Shown here: positions 1 through 12,556 of the stretch, one piece after another
Numbering within the stretch: the stretch's first letter is position 1
How the letters are laid out: the number at the start of each line of letters is the position of its first letter
Assembly (NCBI RefSeq): GCF_029407905.1
Contig: NC_073627.1
Location: 127,547,697 to 127,611,696 of the forward strand
Direction of reading: 5' to 3'
DNA: 64,000 nt
Origin: Bubalus kerabau
Taxonomy: Eukaryota; Chordata; Mammalia; Artiodactyla; Bovidae
Program-made: the position numbers and the translations under genes
The notes under the pieces: generated by a model
Seen by the model: only the letters and a program-made list of their open reading frames with translations
Database searches by the model: none
Told to the model about the DNA's origin: nothing

Positions 1-1789
1 CTGCAGCTGAGACTCCAGGCTGGGCTCTTAGGTGCCTTTATCCTTCCGCCTTTTTCATGGCCCTGGTGTGACCCTATCCCTTGACAGATCACCTCTGTCC
101 CCAGCATCCAGCACGGGGCTTGGCTCCAGTGGAGGTTTGAAGAACAAATGGGTACAAGGCTTGAGCCTCACATGGCAGGTCTCAGGCATCTGCTCTGCCC
201 CTCTTTGTCATGGTTGCTGAGGGCAGAGGAGCTGCTGGACCAGAATGTGTTCAGGGTGGCATTTCTACCCTCCTTACTGGAAGCTGGTAGGGCTTCCCTA
301 TAGCTCAGATGGTAAAGAGTCTGCCTGCAACACAGGAGACCTGGGTTGGGAAGATCCCCTGGAGAAGGAAATGGCTACCCACTCTAATATTCTCACCTGG
401 AGAATTCCATGGACAGAAGAGCCTGGCAGGCTACAGTCCATGGAATCACAAAAAGCTGGACACGACTGAGCAACTAACACTTTCACTCTACAGGAGGTCT
501 GGCCCAAGCCCACCATCCTGCATCGTATGGGGGCTCCACATGCCCTGGTTATTGCAGATACTGGTGCCCCATGAGGAGGGCAGGCATGAGGACTCTGTCC
601 CCAGAGAGCGGGACAAGGGCTGCAGCCTCAGGGACAGAAGCATGGCTCTGCCTCACTGGTTCCCTTAGGTTTGGAACCCAACCTTCAGTTCCCAAATACC
701 GCTGCTTCCCTTTAAAGTTTGTGCCTCTAAGTCCTGAGTGTTGGGGAGAAAGGAGCTGGGCCAGTTCTCCATGTAGCATCTCTCTCTCCCTCAGGAATCA
801 CCTTTGTCACCATCCATTGCCGAAATGAATGGAGGCTGCTCAGCCAGCTTTATTAAATATGAATGAGTCGCAGCCCATGGCCCCCACGCGGTCAGTCACC
901 CACTCCATCTCTGGCAATTACTGTGTCGCACACACTGTGCCAAGGGGCGCAGCGGTCCCTGCCTGCCCTTGCAGACTGACACTGCCCAGCAGGGGCAGGG
1001 CTCAGGCTGCAGCTGCCCTGCCCCCTGATGGAAAGCCACCCCAGGCTCCCGTGCAGCCAAAGCACTCAACTCTGAAGGTCTAGAGACACGGCACCTTCCC
1101 CATGGAAGGGCTGTGGATTCTTAGGCCCTGAGCTCTGGCCAGATATGGCCTGTGGCTTTTGAGCCCAAAGACAAAGCCTTCTGGTACGTGCGGCTTCTGA
1201 ACTCTGTTGCACATTAGTGGGGTGTGGGGCGTGCCCAGACTGCTTAGGTTCTAGGCAACTTAAAAATCCAGCCTGGTTCAAGGTTAAGAGTGTGTGTGCA
1301 TGCACACACCATTACTGAGCATACATGCATGTTCACTTTCACAAGAACCCCTAGATAATAAGCTTCACATTAGCAGGGTCCTTGTTTGCCAAGTTTTCCA
1401 GTGCTAGGGACAGAAGAGATGCTCAACCACTCCGCTGAATGAATGAATGAGGCTGGTGTTACTGATCATTTTGGAGCTAAGGAAATTGAGATTACAGAAC
1501 TCAGCCAATGATCCCCATCACAAGTCAAATCCAGGGGTTTAACCATTACTCCCCACTGGCCCAGGGGCTGGCAGTTTGCCTGGAACCTCTCAAGGGTGGG
1601 GACTCTGCCTCTCCCGCCCTTGCCCAGGACCCAGTCCAAAGCGCCAGCACATCATTCAAGTTGCACAGATTTGTTTTGACCCTGAATTTATCAGGAGAGC
1701 CAATAAAACTCCCCACAACTCCGATGAGCTTTGTTAAAGCTATCAAAGACCATTTATGAAGTTGTAAAAATGAATGAGATCAAATGCTT
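1..1789. other. Intergenic region downstream of PAX5
   Basis: No gene seen. It holds one Bov-tA SINE (290-487), a short GAATGAAT repeat near 1435-1450 and otherwise unassigned mammalian sequence. If the UTR used the AATAAA at 854-849, part of this stretch would be transcribed. Confidence 0.5.
290..487 (+). mobile_element. Bov-tA SINE
   Basis: tRNA-related head (ggcttccctatagctcagat) joined to the Bov-A body (acccactctaatattctcac, ggacacgactgagcaac). The internal promoter B box is degenerate because the usual ggttcgatccc part is shortened. It is a ruminant-specific retroposon mobilised by BovB. Confidence 0.9.
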
Positions 1790-1811
1790 TTTCTGAACTT
1801 AAAAAATTACT

Positions 1812-1817
1812 TTTATT
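1812..1817 (-). promoter_or_regulatory. Candidate PAX5 distal poly(A) signal
   Basis: Minus-strand AATAAA inside CTAAAATAAAAGTAAT, about 7.06 kb past the stop codon, which agrees with the expected UTR length in mammals. Cleavage would fall around 1785-1800. Other minus-strand AATAAA hexamers lie at 3032-3027 and 854-849. Choice of this one is inference. Confidence 0.35.
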
Positions 1818-4800
1818 TTAGGAACCAATAAAATTATGGCAAATATTTACAAATAATTATCTCACATAAAGGTTACATAAAATCAATTCTTCACAAGTAA
1901 CACTCATGAGAAGACACACAGATATTGAAACTACGCCAATCTTATTGCAAGTTTCTCCAACTAATCTAAAATAAAGGTGTTGCGGTCAACCATTTAACTT
2001 AGAATAAAACCACAAATTCCAGGTTCAATGAGAAAAAAATGTAAAAAATTAACCAAAATCCCACCCCTCTTTTTTCCCCAGTCCCACCCCCAGCCCCTGC
2101 CCTCCTCCCAACAAAAGAAAAATATGTCTGACATCTTTGGCAAATTGGCACTGCTGTAATTACATTCAAATATTATTACACACAAAAGCAACACACATCA
2201 CTAAGGAAAAAAAAAACACCAATATTTCAAGTCAATTATTTTCTACTAGAAAAAAAGAATACAAAACATACACATTTTTAAGAAGCATTTTTTTTTTCAA
2301 TCTGTTGGAGACATCATCTCCCATTTTCAAAGGCAATTCAATTGTGGTATTTTTTGTTTGTTTTTTTGTGTTTTTTTGTGTTCTTTTTTTGTACTTTTTT
2401 TTTTTTTTTTTTACAAGTAAGCGTCTATGCAGGCATCACAAACTTTGGCAGTAACAGTAGATATGTATTTTTTTGATGCTGGAAGGTCAGTCCCTAAGAC
2501 AGTCAACTGTCTCAAAGAATGAAAAGCAAAAATCCATGTGTCTGCCTGGCAATGAGTTCCATTTGCAATGTAATCTGCATTTCTACAAATACTCAATGTC
2601 CAAGGCCACTAGAGACTGAAAAACCAGGGCAGCGTCTTCCAGCAAGAGTCAGGGCAAAACCCGAGTCAGATTTCCACCCTCAACTCAAACTTGGAGGCCC
2701 AAAGGCTGGGCCCAAGAAGTGGGGTCTCACTGCCCACAACCCCACACTGTGCTGGCAGCTTGGATCCAGGGTGCAGGCCTGCCTCTTCCTGAGCCCCAGG
2801 ACAGGCTACTGCCAGGTCTGCTCGCCTCCTCTGACCAAAGGCAAGAAGAGCAGGCAAGAACTGGCATGAGAAGACTCAGTGCTTCCTCTGAGTTTCAAGT
2901 ACGTCTGAGGTGTCTGGGTGCGAGTGTGTGTGCGCGTGTGTACACTCACATGGGCACGTATGAAGGGGAAGGCCAGATTTGGAGGCTCTGAGCTTTGCAG
3001 GGTGTTGAAAATAGACTCAGGACTTATTTATTTTCTTTTTTAGCTTTATAGCAATTAATTGGCTATTGATTGGTTGGAATGTTCAACTCTCCATTTCCTC
3101 AAATACAATAAAATAGTTTCATTAAAATGTATTCATGCTTGAAAATAAGGGAGCCATTAAATGGTTTCCTTTCTGTTCCACTCCAAGGGAAATGCACTGT
3201 TTGTAAATCAACAATCCGTCATCCAAAATCACTTGTTGTTTACGGTGCTTTTGGAGAAGTTGAGGGATGTGGCCATGAGCGTGGCGACTGCGGGGTTAAG
3301 AGCAATCCTGTGGCTGCAGGAGTGGGTGGGCCCAGGTTGGGATGAGTGAGGCTGCAGGTGGGCCTCCTCCAGCTGGTCCTCAGAGTCAGGGAGGAGGGCA
3401 CCTAACTCCCAAGTAGTCCCTCCCCGCCATGCTCAGAGTTGCCAAAGCTGAGGGGCAGAATTCCTGCCCTTTCCGTCTGGCCCAGAGGCCAAATATACCA
3501 CCTGAGACCAACTCCCTTTTAGAATTCATCAAGATTCCCTCAATAAATAAACAGCTGCATTTTCTCCTCGTGTGGCTCAGGAGTCTTAAGATGTGGGAAG
3601 AACAGACTTACTGAATGGTAGTTCTGTTTACCCTTGGAGGTGAGCTAAACAGAACCCCTGGGAACATGTGGATTGAAACTCTAGAATGGTAGGGATGTCA
3701 CCCCGAGGTCCCCTTTGATTGGGGGGGGGTGGTGGAGTCCAGGAACGGGACCCCATGTTGAGAAATTACAGCGAATGAAAGATCAGCTGGTGTCTGCCTG
3801 CTCCCGGCAAGAAGCGCCCTGTCAGAGAAGCTGCAGCCCCCTCGTCAGGAGAGCTGGCAGGCAGGGGACTCGCTCCCAGTCGGCCCCCTGGGACCTGGCC
3901 GCCACTTTGGAGGCACAGCCTTGCTGACAGTGGGGAAGGTGGATCAACACCGCAGCTCCACCATGAATATGCAAGAGGGAATCCTGAGTTTCGGGGACAA
4001 CAAGGGACAAGGGGCCGAAGGGGCTGCAGGGAGGTGGGGCAGAATGCAGGCTAGGAGTCATGGCCTGACTGTCCAACTTTTCAGTAATGTATTTTGTTAT
4101 CTCGTACGAAATGCGCTTGCCTTGGACCTCTCAGAGGCCCAAAGAACTAAAGGAATACATTCTTTAGGAGCACCTGTGTGCGTGCCTGGAAACCATCAGT
4201 GGTGGGCTCCTGGGTTGGTGAGGCCAAGGCTGTAGGGCCGCCTGTTAGCAGGGACGCCAGGGAGCCTGTCTCACCTGCAGGGCTGTGGATCCAACCACTC
4301 TAGCCTGGCCCTGGCCAGTCCAGGGGCCTGGATTCTTCTTTACCCTTGTGGTGGTTGTGTCTTAGACATAGCTCATTTCTAGGTATTTGTCAGGAGTGCC
4401 GGGTTTGTTTTCAACATTTGCTCTCCATAACTTGGCGCTAAATTCTAACTGAAATGTCACCCAAAAGAGGGTGGCTGGAGCCAGAGGCCGCCACGGCAGG
4501 GCATTAGCTCAGGGATGTAACTTCTCATAAAGAGATTTCATCCTTAGTGCCCCTGTGGCCACATCTGGGGTGCTTCCCTGGACCTGTGAAAGACCCTGGC
4601 AGCACTGACCTCCCCTCAAAGCCAACAGTCCCCTATCCCGACCACATCCCATGGTCTACCCCACCTGCCTGCAAAGCCCACACAGCCTTCAAAAGCCGGG
4701 AGTGTGGGAAGGAGAGGGTAAGTCTTGGGAGTGCCTGTTCCTGACACTGACTTGCTGAACCTCCTCTCTTGCCTCTCTGAGCTCCCATCTCCCTCGATGT

Positions 4801-6557
4801 CCTTCATCTGCAATGAAGGACAAGGAGGTGAAGAAGAAGGGAGGCACTGATCAAAGACTGGGGGGTCACAAGCTGGTGACCCATGGGTCAAATTTTTTTT
4901 GGCTGACAGAGCATTTAAAGATCTCACACTTGAATGCCATTGGGTAGGGCAAGCACCCACCACCTAGGATGCCTGTGCCCTGGAGAAGTGACATGGTCAC
5001 CCCACCTTCCCAGCCCTAGCTGCTCTAGGGCCCTTGAGATGGTGATGGTTGCTTCCCAAGGCTGTGGGCACCCCTGATGGCCCAAATCTGGGACTACTGC
5101 ATATTGTCACAGCCAGGTTTGAAGTCTGTTCCATAAGAAGGAGGACAAAGAAAAGAGGAGTGTGGGGACATCTCTCCTGACACTGGAGCCCAGGACCCTG
5201 TGAGTCAGAGCCGGGCCCACGTGCAGGCCCTGTCAGGCCTTGGGTGAGCTCCCACGCCAGCTGAGTCTCAGGCACAGCAGGGAAGGAGTAGGGGTAAAAC
5301 CTCAGAAGTGTTGGTGTGGATCTGGCAAAGACCTTGCATTTTTTCAGTGTTAATGGGAATCAAGTTGGACCAGCAAAGTCACCAACACCCTGGCCCCTCC
5401 ACCAAACCAGCCTCTGAGTCACTGTTTTTTCTTTCCTCACTGCAGGTCTTGGGGTTTCTAGGAGACTGAAGGGTGTTTCTAAGCCAAACATTCCCATGAC
5501 AGGAGCATGAACCTGGAGAGAGAATGAAGCTGGGAAATCTGAGCATTCTCTTCACCTCTGTCTTGCCATGTGAGCCTCTCAGTTTTCCCATCTATAAAAT
5601 GGGCATTGTGATCTTTGCCCCATGGGATGGATGGTCAAGGATTGCAAAGCACCATACAAACATCAGTAATAAAAGGGTGAACCCTAACTAAGGCGCCTTG
5701 GGAAAGGGATGTGGATTTGATATGTCATCAGATTTTTCTAGGTTGCAGATAGACTAATGATACGAAAATTTTTTTGTAAAATCTACAATGTCCTTTTCAA
5801 AAAGGGCTGGAACGCAGGGCTGAAGGCCCACAGAGCAACACCCCAGGCCTCCTGCCATGATGCTGGTGAAAGCCCTGGCCTTGTGTTTTCCATTCAGAAT
5901 TCTCTGGCATCTACTCAATGGTGTGTCCTTTGGAACCTTCCACTCCAGCTCCTAGGCAGCTCTGCAGGCAGCATGGGAGCTCAGTGGGTGAGATCAGGTA
6001 CGTGTGCGGGAACATGCGTGTGCTTCCATGTGTGCTTGTGCTTCTGCCTGGCAGCCCAGGAACCAAGTAATGTCTAATCAATACAAATGCAATCTGAGGA
6101 CTCCAGAGGAGAGAGGAAAGGCATGGAAGGAGCTCATCACAGGCCAGGAGGAGGAACAGGATGGGGAGAGGGGTACACTTGGGGCCAGGTGGGCTTTGAT
6201 GAGGAAGGATAGTGTGTGCTTAGGTAGCCAGTTCAGGGAAAGGTGGCCTCCTCCCAACAGCCTGAGACCATAGGAGCATCAGGATCCAGGGATGTGGGTG
6301 CCAGAGGCCAAGAGGCCTGTGCTGCAGACCCCAGACTCCGCCACTTTCTCTGGAAGGGAGGGAAGGCGGGAGAGTCCAGGTGACATACCTGCTCCTACCT
6401 TGCCTGGCAGATGGAGGGGCGAGCTGGTTCATCTGGGCTCCTGGAGGTGGGCTCTGGCCCAAGATGCCTCCTTTCTTTGCATAGCAGGTTTCAGGATGGT
6501 GGGTGTGCCTGTGGTGAGCCCACTGGGACCAGCTCTGCCCTGGGGACTGGGCTTCCT

Positions 6558-6602
6558 TGGCAGTTCTAACCTTGGCGGTTCTAACCTTGGCAGTTCTTCC
6601 TT
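6558..6602 (+). repeat. 15-bp tandem repeat, three copies
   Basis: Copies of ggcagttctaaccttgg type (cagttctaacctt, ggcggttctaacctt, ggcagttcttccttg), in the presumed 3' UTR. Confidence 0.8.
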
Positions 6603-8875
6603 GGCTCCAGGATACATCGTCTGAGGAGGTGGCCCAGAACCATCTCCTGCTGCCCTCACCGTCAACTTCTTGCCCCAGGGAAGGGAGGATCACTACAAGC
6701 CAAGAGTCAGGGGGCCGAGCCCAAGCCTCATCTTCACTAGTCGCTGCCTGGGGACTCCACCTTGTAGAGCCTCAGTTTCCTCTTCTATTCTACCACTTTG
6801 TAGGGGTATTGTGGTGGCGGGGGGATACTTGGTGGTGGTCAGAGGAGGTCTGCTCTGTCTCCCTGCCTGATCCTAGGTCTCCCCGAGCTAGGCCTCAGTT
6901 TCTCCTGAGGGGAGCTGCCTTACGTCTTCCTCAAAGCTGATTTTCACCCCTCTAGGTGTTCTTTTTTTTTTTTTTTTAATTTGGTCCAAATGTTAGTAGG
7001 ACTCAGGTGCCCCAGTCTTCTTGCTCAGAAGTGGAGGGCCTGCCCCAGATGCCCCTGTCACAGCCCCAGAAAACGGGGAGAGGAAGTAAGGGAGGGAGAG
7101 CTGTCGGGTAGTCCTGCAGGGGACTCCTGCTGTACCAAGGCAGCCGAGGCTCAGAGAGGGGAAGGGTCTTGCCTGAGGACCCATAGCAAGGCAGGCAAAG
7201 GTACAGCCAGGACAAGACCTCTTGGGCCTGATGACGTCAAGCATGGGCTCTCCCCACCCCAGCTCCTTGCCAGCTTGGTGACATGCAGACATGGGGCACA
7301 TTGTCACAGGAGATGGCCAAGTCCACTGTCATGGCTGTCATTCAGTCCAGATTTGGATGACGCCTCTACATGGCTGTTCTGAGTTGGCAAGAGATAGTAT
7401 GCAGGGAATTGAGGCCCAAGGCAAAGAGATGGTGGCCCCTGGTACCTCCATTTCAAAACCACTCCCAGTTCACACACCAGTTCCTCACTGCCTGTCCCAT
7501 TCTAGGAAGCTTTCCTCTGCTCCCCAAATCTTCCCAGGTCGCTTTTTCTGACCACTCCAGCCCACAGTGAGTTCTCCCAACTCCTACTCCAGGCTCCCAA
7601 GGCCCTTGGTCATGGCCTGACCATCACACCCCCTTGTATCAGCAGGTAGGTACCCACTATGCAAAGCAGGCCTCGGCTCCTACCCGAGCACCTCGGTTCC
7701 CAGCTGCATAGTAGGCTCCATGAGAAGGAGAGGGGCTGCTCAGGAAGTTCTGGCTGACTGCTGTAGGTGTTTGTGGTCCTTGGTCCAGACAAAGTCCTTT
7801 CTATTAATCACTGTCTACGTGGCAGGGACAGGCTTGCCCTGAATCCACTCTCTGGCGTCTTGGAAGGTGGGAGAAGTGTCCATGGTGGGTGTCCAGTGTG
7901 ATTTGAGCCTGGGCGCACCTTAGTAAACACATCCCAGTTCAGTTCAGTGGTCCAGGGGCAGGGCATCTGGAGAGCCTCAGGCTCCGCCTTGGACCATCAT
8001 TTTCTGGGTCTCGTCCGGCCCTAACATTCCAAGTCCACAATGTAATTGGTATCTTGGATGCCATCTCACTTTAAAACAGTAGCTGAGGAATCTCCTAGAC
8101 GGTTCTCTTTTGAGTCCTTTGATACAGAAAAGAGCTGCTTGCACTGCATTGGGCCCAGGGAAATGGGGGCAGGAAGCCAGGGAGGGGTCTTGAGGGGAAG
8201 GGGGTACTTAGAGCAAAACCAACCCAATGAGACTCTTAGTCCAGATATTAAAGAAGTAGCATGAGCAGAGGCTGGGGTCGGGAGGTGGGCATCCTTAGTC
8301 TCAAGGGCAGCTCCAAACCCACCTTCGGGGGCACTCAGGACAGAAGGGTGGCTCTGTGCAAAGGTCCAAGTCCTCCTGTGACACCTCCGGAATGCTGGAT
8401 GCAAAATGGGTGGGCAGTCTGCTCAGCTGGATCCTCGGGCCCACAAAAAAAGCAAGAAGGTATTTACATGGGTGCTGTTGAAGCAACGAAAGCAAACTTT
8501 TCCTTCCAGGCTTGGGGCAGGAAGACGGGCGGATGGTCAGACAGCTCGGGGTGTGGGGGTGGGTTGGGGGTGCTGGCAGGCTGCGCTGGGGCTGTGGTTG
8601 TCTGCAGAACAGTCTCTTGGTTTGCACTCACCACCGGGAGAAGCTCATAAGCTGACTCTTAGAAATGGACAGGTGTCTAGAAGTCCAATAGCTCTATCAG
8701 AGACCCCGGAGTCCCTGGCAGGAAATGGGGGAGGGAGTTTCTGGCGAGTGGGGGGTTGCTGGGAGGGGGGTGGTGGTCTCATTGGGCCCCTCTGGCTGTG
8801 TTTGGAGGGGGCTGGGAGGCTATGGCCTTCAGTGATATGTGTCAGAAATGCTTGGCGCCTGCCTGGCTCTGGGGG

Positions 8876-8955
8876 TCAGTGGCGGTCGTAGGCAGTGGCA
8901 GCTGTGGGCGGAGCGGCTCCTCTGGCAGCAGCAGCGCTGTAATAGTACGGGGAGC
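8876..8955 (-). CDS. PAX5: PAX5 exon 10, coding part (C-terminus and stop)
   Basis: The minus strand after the acceptor CTGTCTCTTTCAG (CAG at 8958-8956) gives the second half of a glycine codon. It then reads SPYYYSAAAARGAAPPTAAT followed by AYDRH and a TGA stop at 8878-8876. This is the diagnostic PAX5 C-terminus, part of the inhibitory domain. Within the PAX family the ending TAYDRH separates it from PAX8 and PAX2, which end differently. Compared with the human sequence as I recall it (three alanines after YYYS, and PPAAAT), this copy has one extra alanine and a threonine for alanine, giving a total length one residue longer if nothing else changes. The exon continues into the 3' UTR below 8876. 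All three coding exons share phase and GT/AG sites, so the gene appears intact here. Confidence 0.96.
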
Positions 8956-10834
8956 CTGAAAGAGACAGGAGAGGCCACAGAGGTTGGAGGGAGACCTCGT
9001 GCCCCGAGCTCCGTACCTGGGGTCCCCTTTCCACCAGCGCCCCCTACCTCTGTCCCTTCCTCTTCCTCTCCCAGTCCAGACCACTGTGCCCTCTCACCAA
9101 CATCTTGGTCCCTCCTCAGGGCATTGCCTGCTTATAGGTTTTTCAGGGCCTCCTCACCAGCTAGAGCTGGGGTGGGCAGACTGGGGCCGATCCCCCAGCC
9201 CGGATTCAGTAATTCGTGTTTTCCTGGGACCTGGCCTTGCCCTGTTGTTTCTGTGTTGTCTGTGGTGCTCTCAAGCTGCTGCTGCAGAGCTGAGTATTAC
9301 AACAGAGACCACATGGCCTGCGAAGCCTAACATATTCACTAGCAGGTCCTTTACAGGAAAAGTGTGCCAATTTCTGACCAGGAAAATGAAAAGTCATCGC
9401 TTCTTAGTTTGGCCTGTGGAAGCTTGGTGACCTAGCCCTGCCAACCTCTGAACTTCCCTCCACACCACCACCCTCCTGCTCACACTCAGGCACCCTGCTC
9501 CTGCAGAATCCAATACCACAACCTTCTCAAATATACCAGAGTACCGATGGCAGCTGCAGGTGGAGCACTTGCATCCCACCCTGCCACGTCCTTTACACCT
9601 CTTGTCTCATTTAAACCCACGGGGCAGGTAGAGTTAGCCCATTTTAACATACTCCCATGCCTCTGTGCCTTTTCCGTGCTCTGCCGCCTGCCTGGAACAT
9701 CTTGGCTGCACCTCACACCCGCTTCCCTGTCTGCTGCATGGTGCTGCCTCCTTCAAGTCCCCGAGTCCCTGTCTCCTCCTCTGGGACACCCCCTTTCCTG
9801 AGCCTATGCCCTGTTGCAGGCTGGACCACATCCTCTGATCACTTCCTTCTCTTCTTCTCCCCGCTTCACCTGGATGGAGAGTCCCACAGAGGGGCTGGGT
9901 TCTGCTCTGCTCAGTGTTCACTGTCAGCCCCCAGCCTGCAGCCCAGAGTGTGGTACGTGCTCATCTGGGTTGGCTGAGAAAATGAGCAATGGCACCGAGT
10001 GAACCAACAATAGTAAAGACCCTGCCCATTCATTCATTTATTTTTCCGACCCCACTGGCTGCAGTGCTGGGCAATAATGAACAAACGCAGGCCAATGCTC
10101 AGAATCAAGAGGGGATCAGAGCTCTGAGAACAGAGCTCTGGGAATGCAAGATTGTTCTGGCAGAGTCAGGCTTTTCCTAGAGGAAGCAGGTTGGGTTGAA
10201 CTTGGAGGATATGAAAGTTTGGGTATGTGAATACATGGGAGGAGGGAAGGGTATAGCCCTGCTTCCTGTGACCTCGGGCCAGAGCCAGTGTGGGGCCTCC
10301 TGTTTTGATGCTGGGTTCTTCCCACTGTCTCTGGGCTGCTCTCTTTGGATGACATGCTTTGGATGAGGCCTCCAGGAGCCCTGCCCTGTGCTCAAACTTC
10401 TCCACAGGGATGAAAGAGTCTGGGGATTCTCAGGGGGACAAGCAGATTCTCAGAGCCATGGAAGTTAGAGACACTGGGCCATCCCCTCCTTTTACGGGTG
10501 AGGGTGGTGGTGGAGCTGAGGCTTAACAAACGAAAGTCATGTGCCCGAAGCCACAGAGCCTGGCCTGGAATTCTGGTTGTCAGTCCTGGATTAGGACTCT
10601 TTCGGCCATGATGCAATTCACTGCATATACAGTCATTTTGGAGAGCCGTGTTTATCCAAGTGGCTAGCAGCTGGGGTCCTGCCAGCCACTGTAGACCATG
10701 TGTCTGCTGGGGTAGGAACAGTAAGCTTATTAATTCCTTGGGGGAGGTGGCTCATTCTGAAATCTCACCCAAATCTAAACCAGTCCTGGCAATTCTCCCA
10801 GATTCCATGACTGGGCATCAAGGCCTGGAGATTG

Positions 10835-11000
10835 CCATTCAGGCTCTATCACTCTTGGCTGAGTGACCCTGGACCAGTGGCTTCACTCCTTGAGCCTCAG
10901 ATTTCTCATTTGTAAAAGGAGGTCACAGGGGGGCTGTATGAGGGCACCCACGAGGTAAAGATGTGAAGGTGCTTTGGAAATTGACACTTTTCTAAGCCCT
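10835..11000 (+). repeat. MIR SINE fragment
   Basis: Shows the MIR core order: tctatcactcttggctgagt, gaccctggaccagtggcttc, gagcctcagatttctcattt, ending in a small-intron-like AG-rich segment. Confidence 0.6.
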
Positions 11001-11014
11001 GTGTATCCTTTAAC

Positions 11015-11130
11015 TCTTTTAATCTCCACAACAGTTCTATCAGGTAGGCACTAGTATTGCCCCCATTTAGCAGATAAGGAAACTGAGGCACAGAGAGAAT
11101 AAGAGGTTTGCACATGGTCACCCTGCTAGT
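11015..11130 (-). repeat. MIR SINE fragment
   Basis: Reverse MIR: caggtaggcactagtattgc, cagataaggaaactgaggca, cagagagaataagaggtttg. Confidence 0.6.
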
Positions 11131-11440
11131 ATGGAATCAAGAGGACAGGATTGACCTGTGCTACCAGCCCTAATTGGTGGATATAATTCTCCCTCCTGGC
11201 CCCCAGGAAGGCAGATGGCTCAGGCAGTAGTGCTAGTGGGGGAGCAGTCACTGCTGGAAGGCACGGAATATTCTGGAATATTCCGAAAGATGGGTTTTTC
11301 TGCTGCCCCCTGTCACCTCCTTGGTTGGACTCTTGCCTCAGATGTCTGTCAGCCTTCTCTGTTCTCTCTTCTGTGCGATGGAGCCAGAAGCATCTGCAAT
11401 ACCAGCTTTGCATCCTCCCTTTAGGGCCCAGGTGAGAGGG

Positions 11441-11462
11441 GTGTGTGTGTGTGTGTGTGTGA
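11441..11462 (+). repeat. (GT)n microsatellite
   Basis: Eleven GT units in intron 9. Confidence 0.95.
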
Positions 11463-12363
11463 GGTAAGGGCCAGTCCCACAGGCCCAGGCATGGCACAGA
11501 ATCAGGAAAATCACAGGGGCTGCCCACACAAATGAGGGACAGGAAATCCTGGCTCGGTCCTCTGAGTTTCCCTGGAGTCAGCTCTCACCCTGGGCTCTGA
11601 CTCTCTCCCCTCTCAGAGTCTAATCTCTTGGCCAGGCCGTCCAGCAGCCCTAGTGTGAGGGCCCTATGGCAAAATCAAAGAACACCTACATTTACCATGA
11701 GAAATGAAAACATCACCTCATAAAGCACTCTGTCTTCCTGGTGCCCATTAGACCTCCATCTAGAATAAACTTGTCCTTTCTTCTGTCATTTTTCCTCTCT
11801 AATTCACATTATCATCAATTTACTTCTTGACACAGTCATTCCGGGCTCCTACTTGTTCTCTAATCCCTTTACAGCGGTCACAGGCGCTCTGGTTCTAATC
11901 CTAATTGACCGCAGCGGCCTTTCTTCCTGCCGCCAGCCCGCCACCCCGCCTGCCTGGGGCCCCAGTGGGATGCCAGATCCTGGCCTTCCTGGCTGGGCCT
12001 GGCGTGGGTAGCCTGCGGGCAGCTCCCAGGAAGGAGCGAGAAGAGAGCCTCAATAGATGGCATCACTTGTCCTCTCTTTGGCAGTGTGTCCATGAGCAAG
12101 GCTCCCTTCCACCAGACCGGCTGAGGTGTGGGCAGGGTGTGTGAGAGTCTTTCCTGTTTCCACAGCTCCCACTGTGGCACAGAAAAGCCTTGGAGCAGAT
12201 TCCCCCTGATTCCCTGACTAAGTAGCAGAAATAGTAGGTCTACTTCTCTTGCCCGGTGGGTTTCCTCCAGCTGAAGCCCTGAAGACACTGGGGGCAGGGC
12301 AGGCTGGTAGAGGGGAACAGGCCTGGAACTTACTTACAACTTATGGCAGAGCAACATATGGCA

Positions 12364-12556
12364 GGGTTTCCCAGGTGGCGCTAGTGGTAAAGAACCTGCC
12401 AGCCAATGCAGGAGATGTAAGAGGCATGGGTTTGATCCCTGGGTTGGGAAGATCCCCTAGAAGAAGACATGGCAATCTCCTCCAGTATTCTTGCCTGGAG
12501 CATTCCATGGACAAAAGAGTCCATGGGGTTGCAAAGAGTCGGATAGCATGCATGCG
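12364..12556 (+). mobile_element. Bov-tA SINE
   Basis: Head ggtttcccaggtggcgctag, B-box region ggtttgatccctgggttggg and Bov-A body ending near gcaaagagtcggatagcatg. It lies in PAX5 intron 9, antisense to the gene. Confidence 0.92.

Larger units (their letters stand above)
1790..8875 (-). other. PAX5: Probable PAX5 3' UTR (rest of exon 10)
   Basis: Sequence following the PAX5 stop codon on the minus strand, about 7.1 kb. Human PAX5 is known for a 3' UTR of roughly 7 kb, and this length would end near the AATAAA at 1817-1812. Consistent with an exon, no Bov-tA, Bov-A, CHR or BovB insertion was found in the whole stretch, whereas the introns on the right carry one every few kilobases. It contains an A-rich transcript tract (T-rich on the plus strand at 2345-2412), a second T run at 6961-6978, a 15-bp tandem triplet near 6558-6602 and a MIR-like piece near 5565-5670. 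The 3' end is inferred and a shorter UTR using the AATAAA at 3032-3027 is also possible. Confidence 0.55.
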
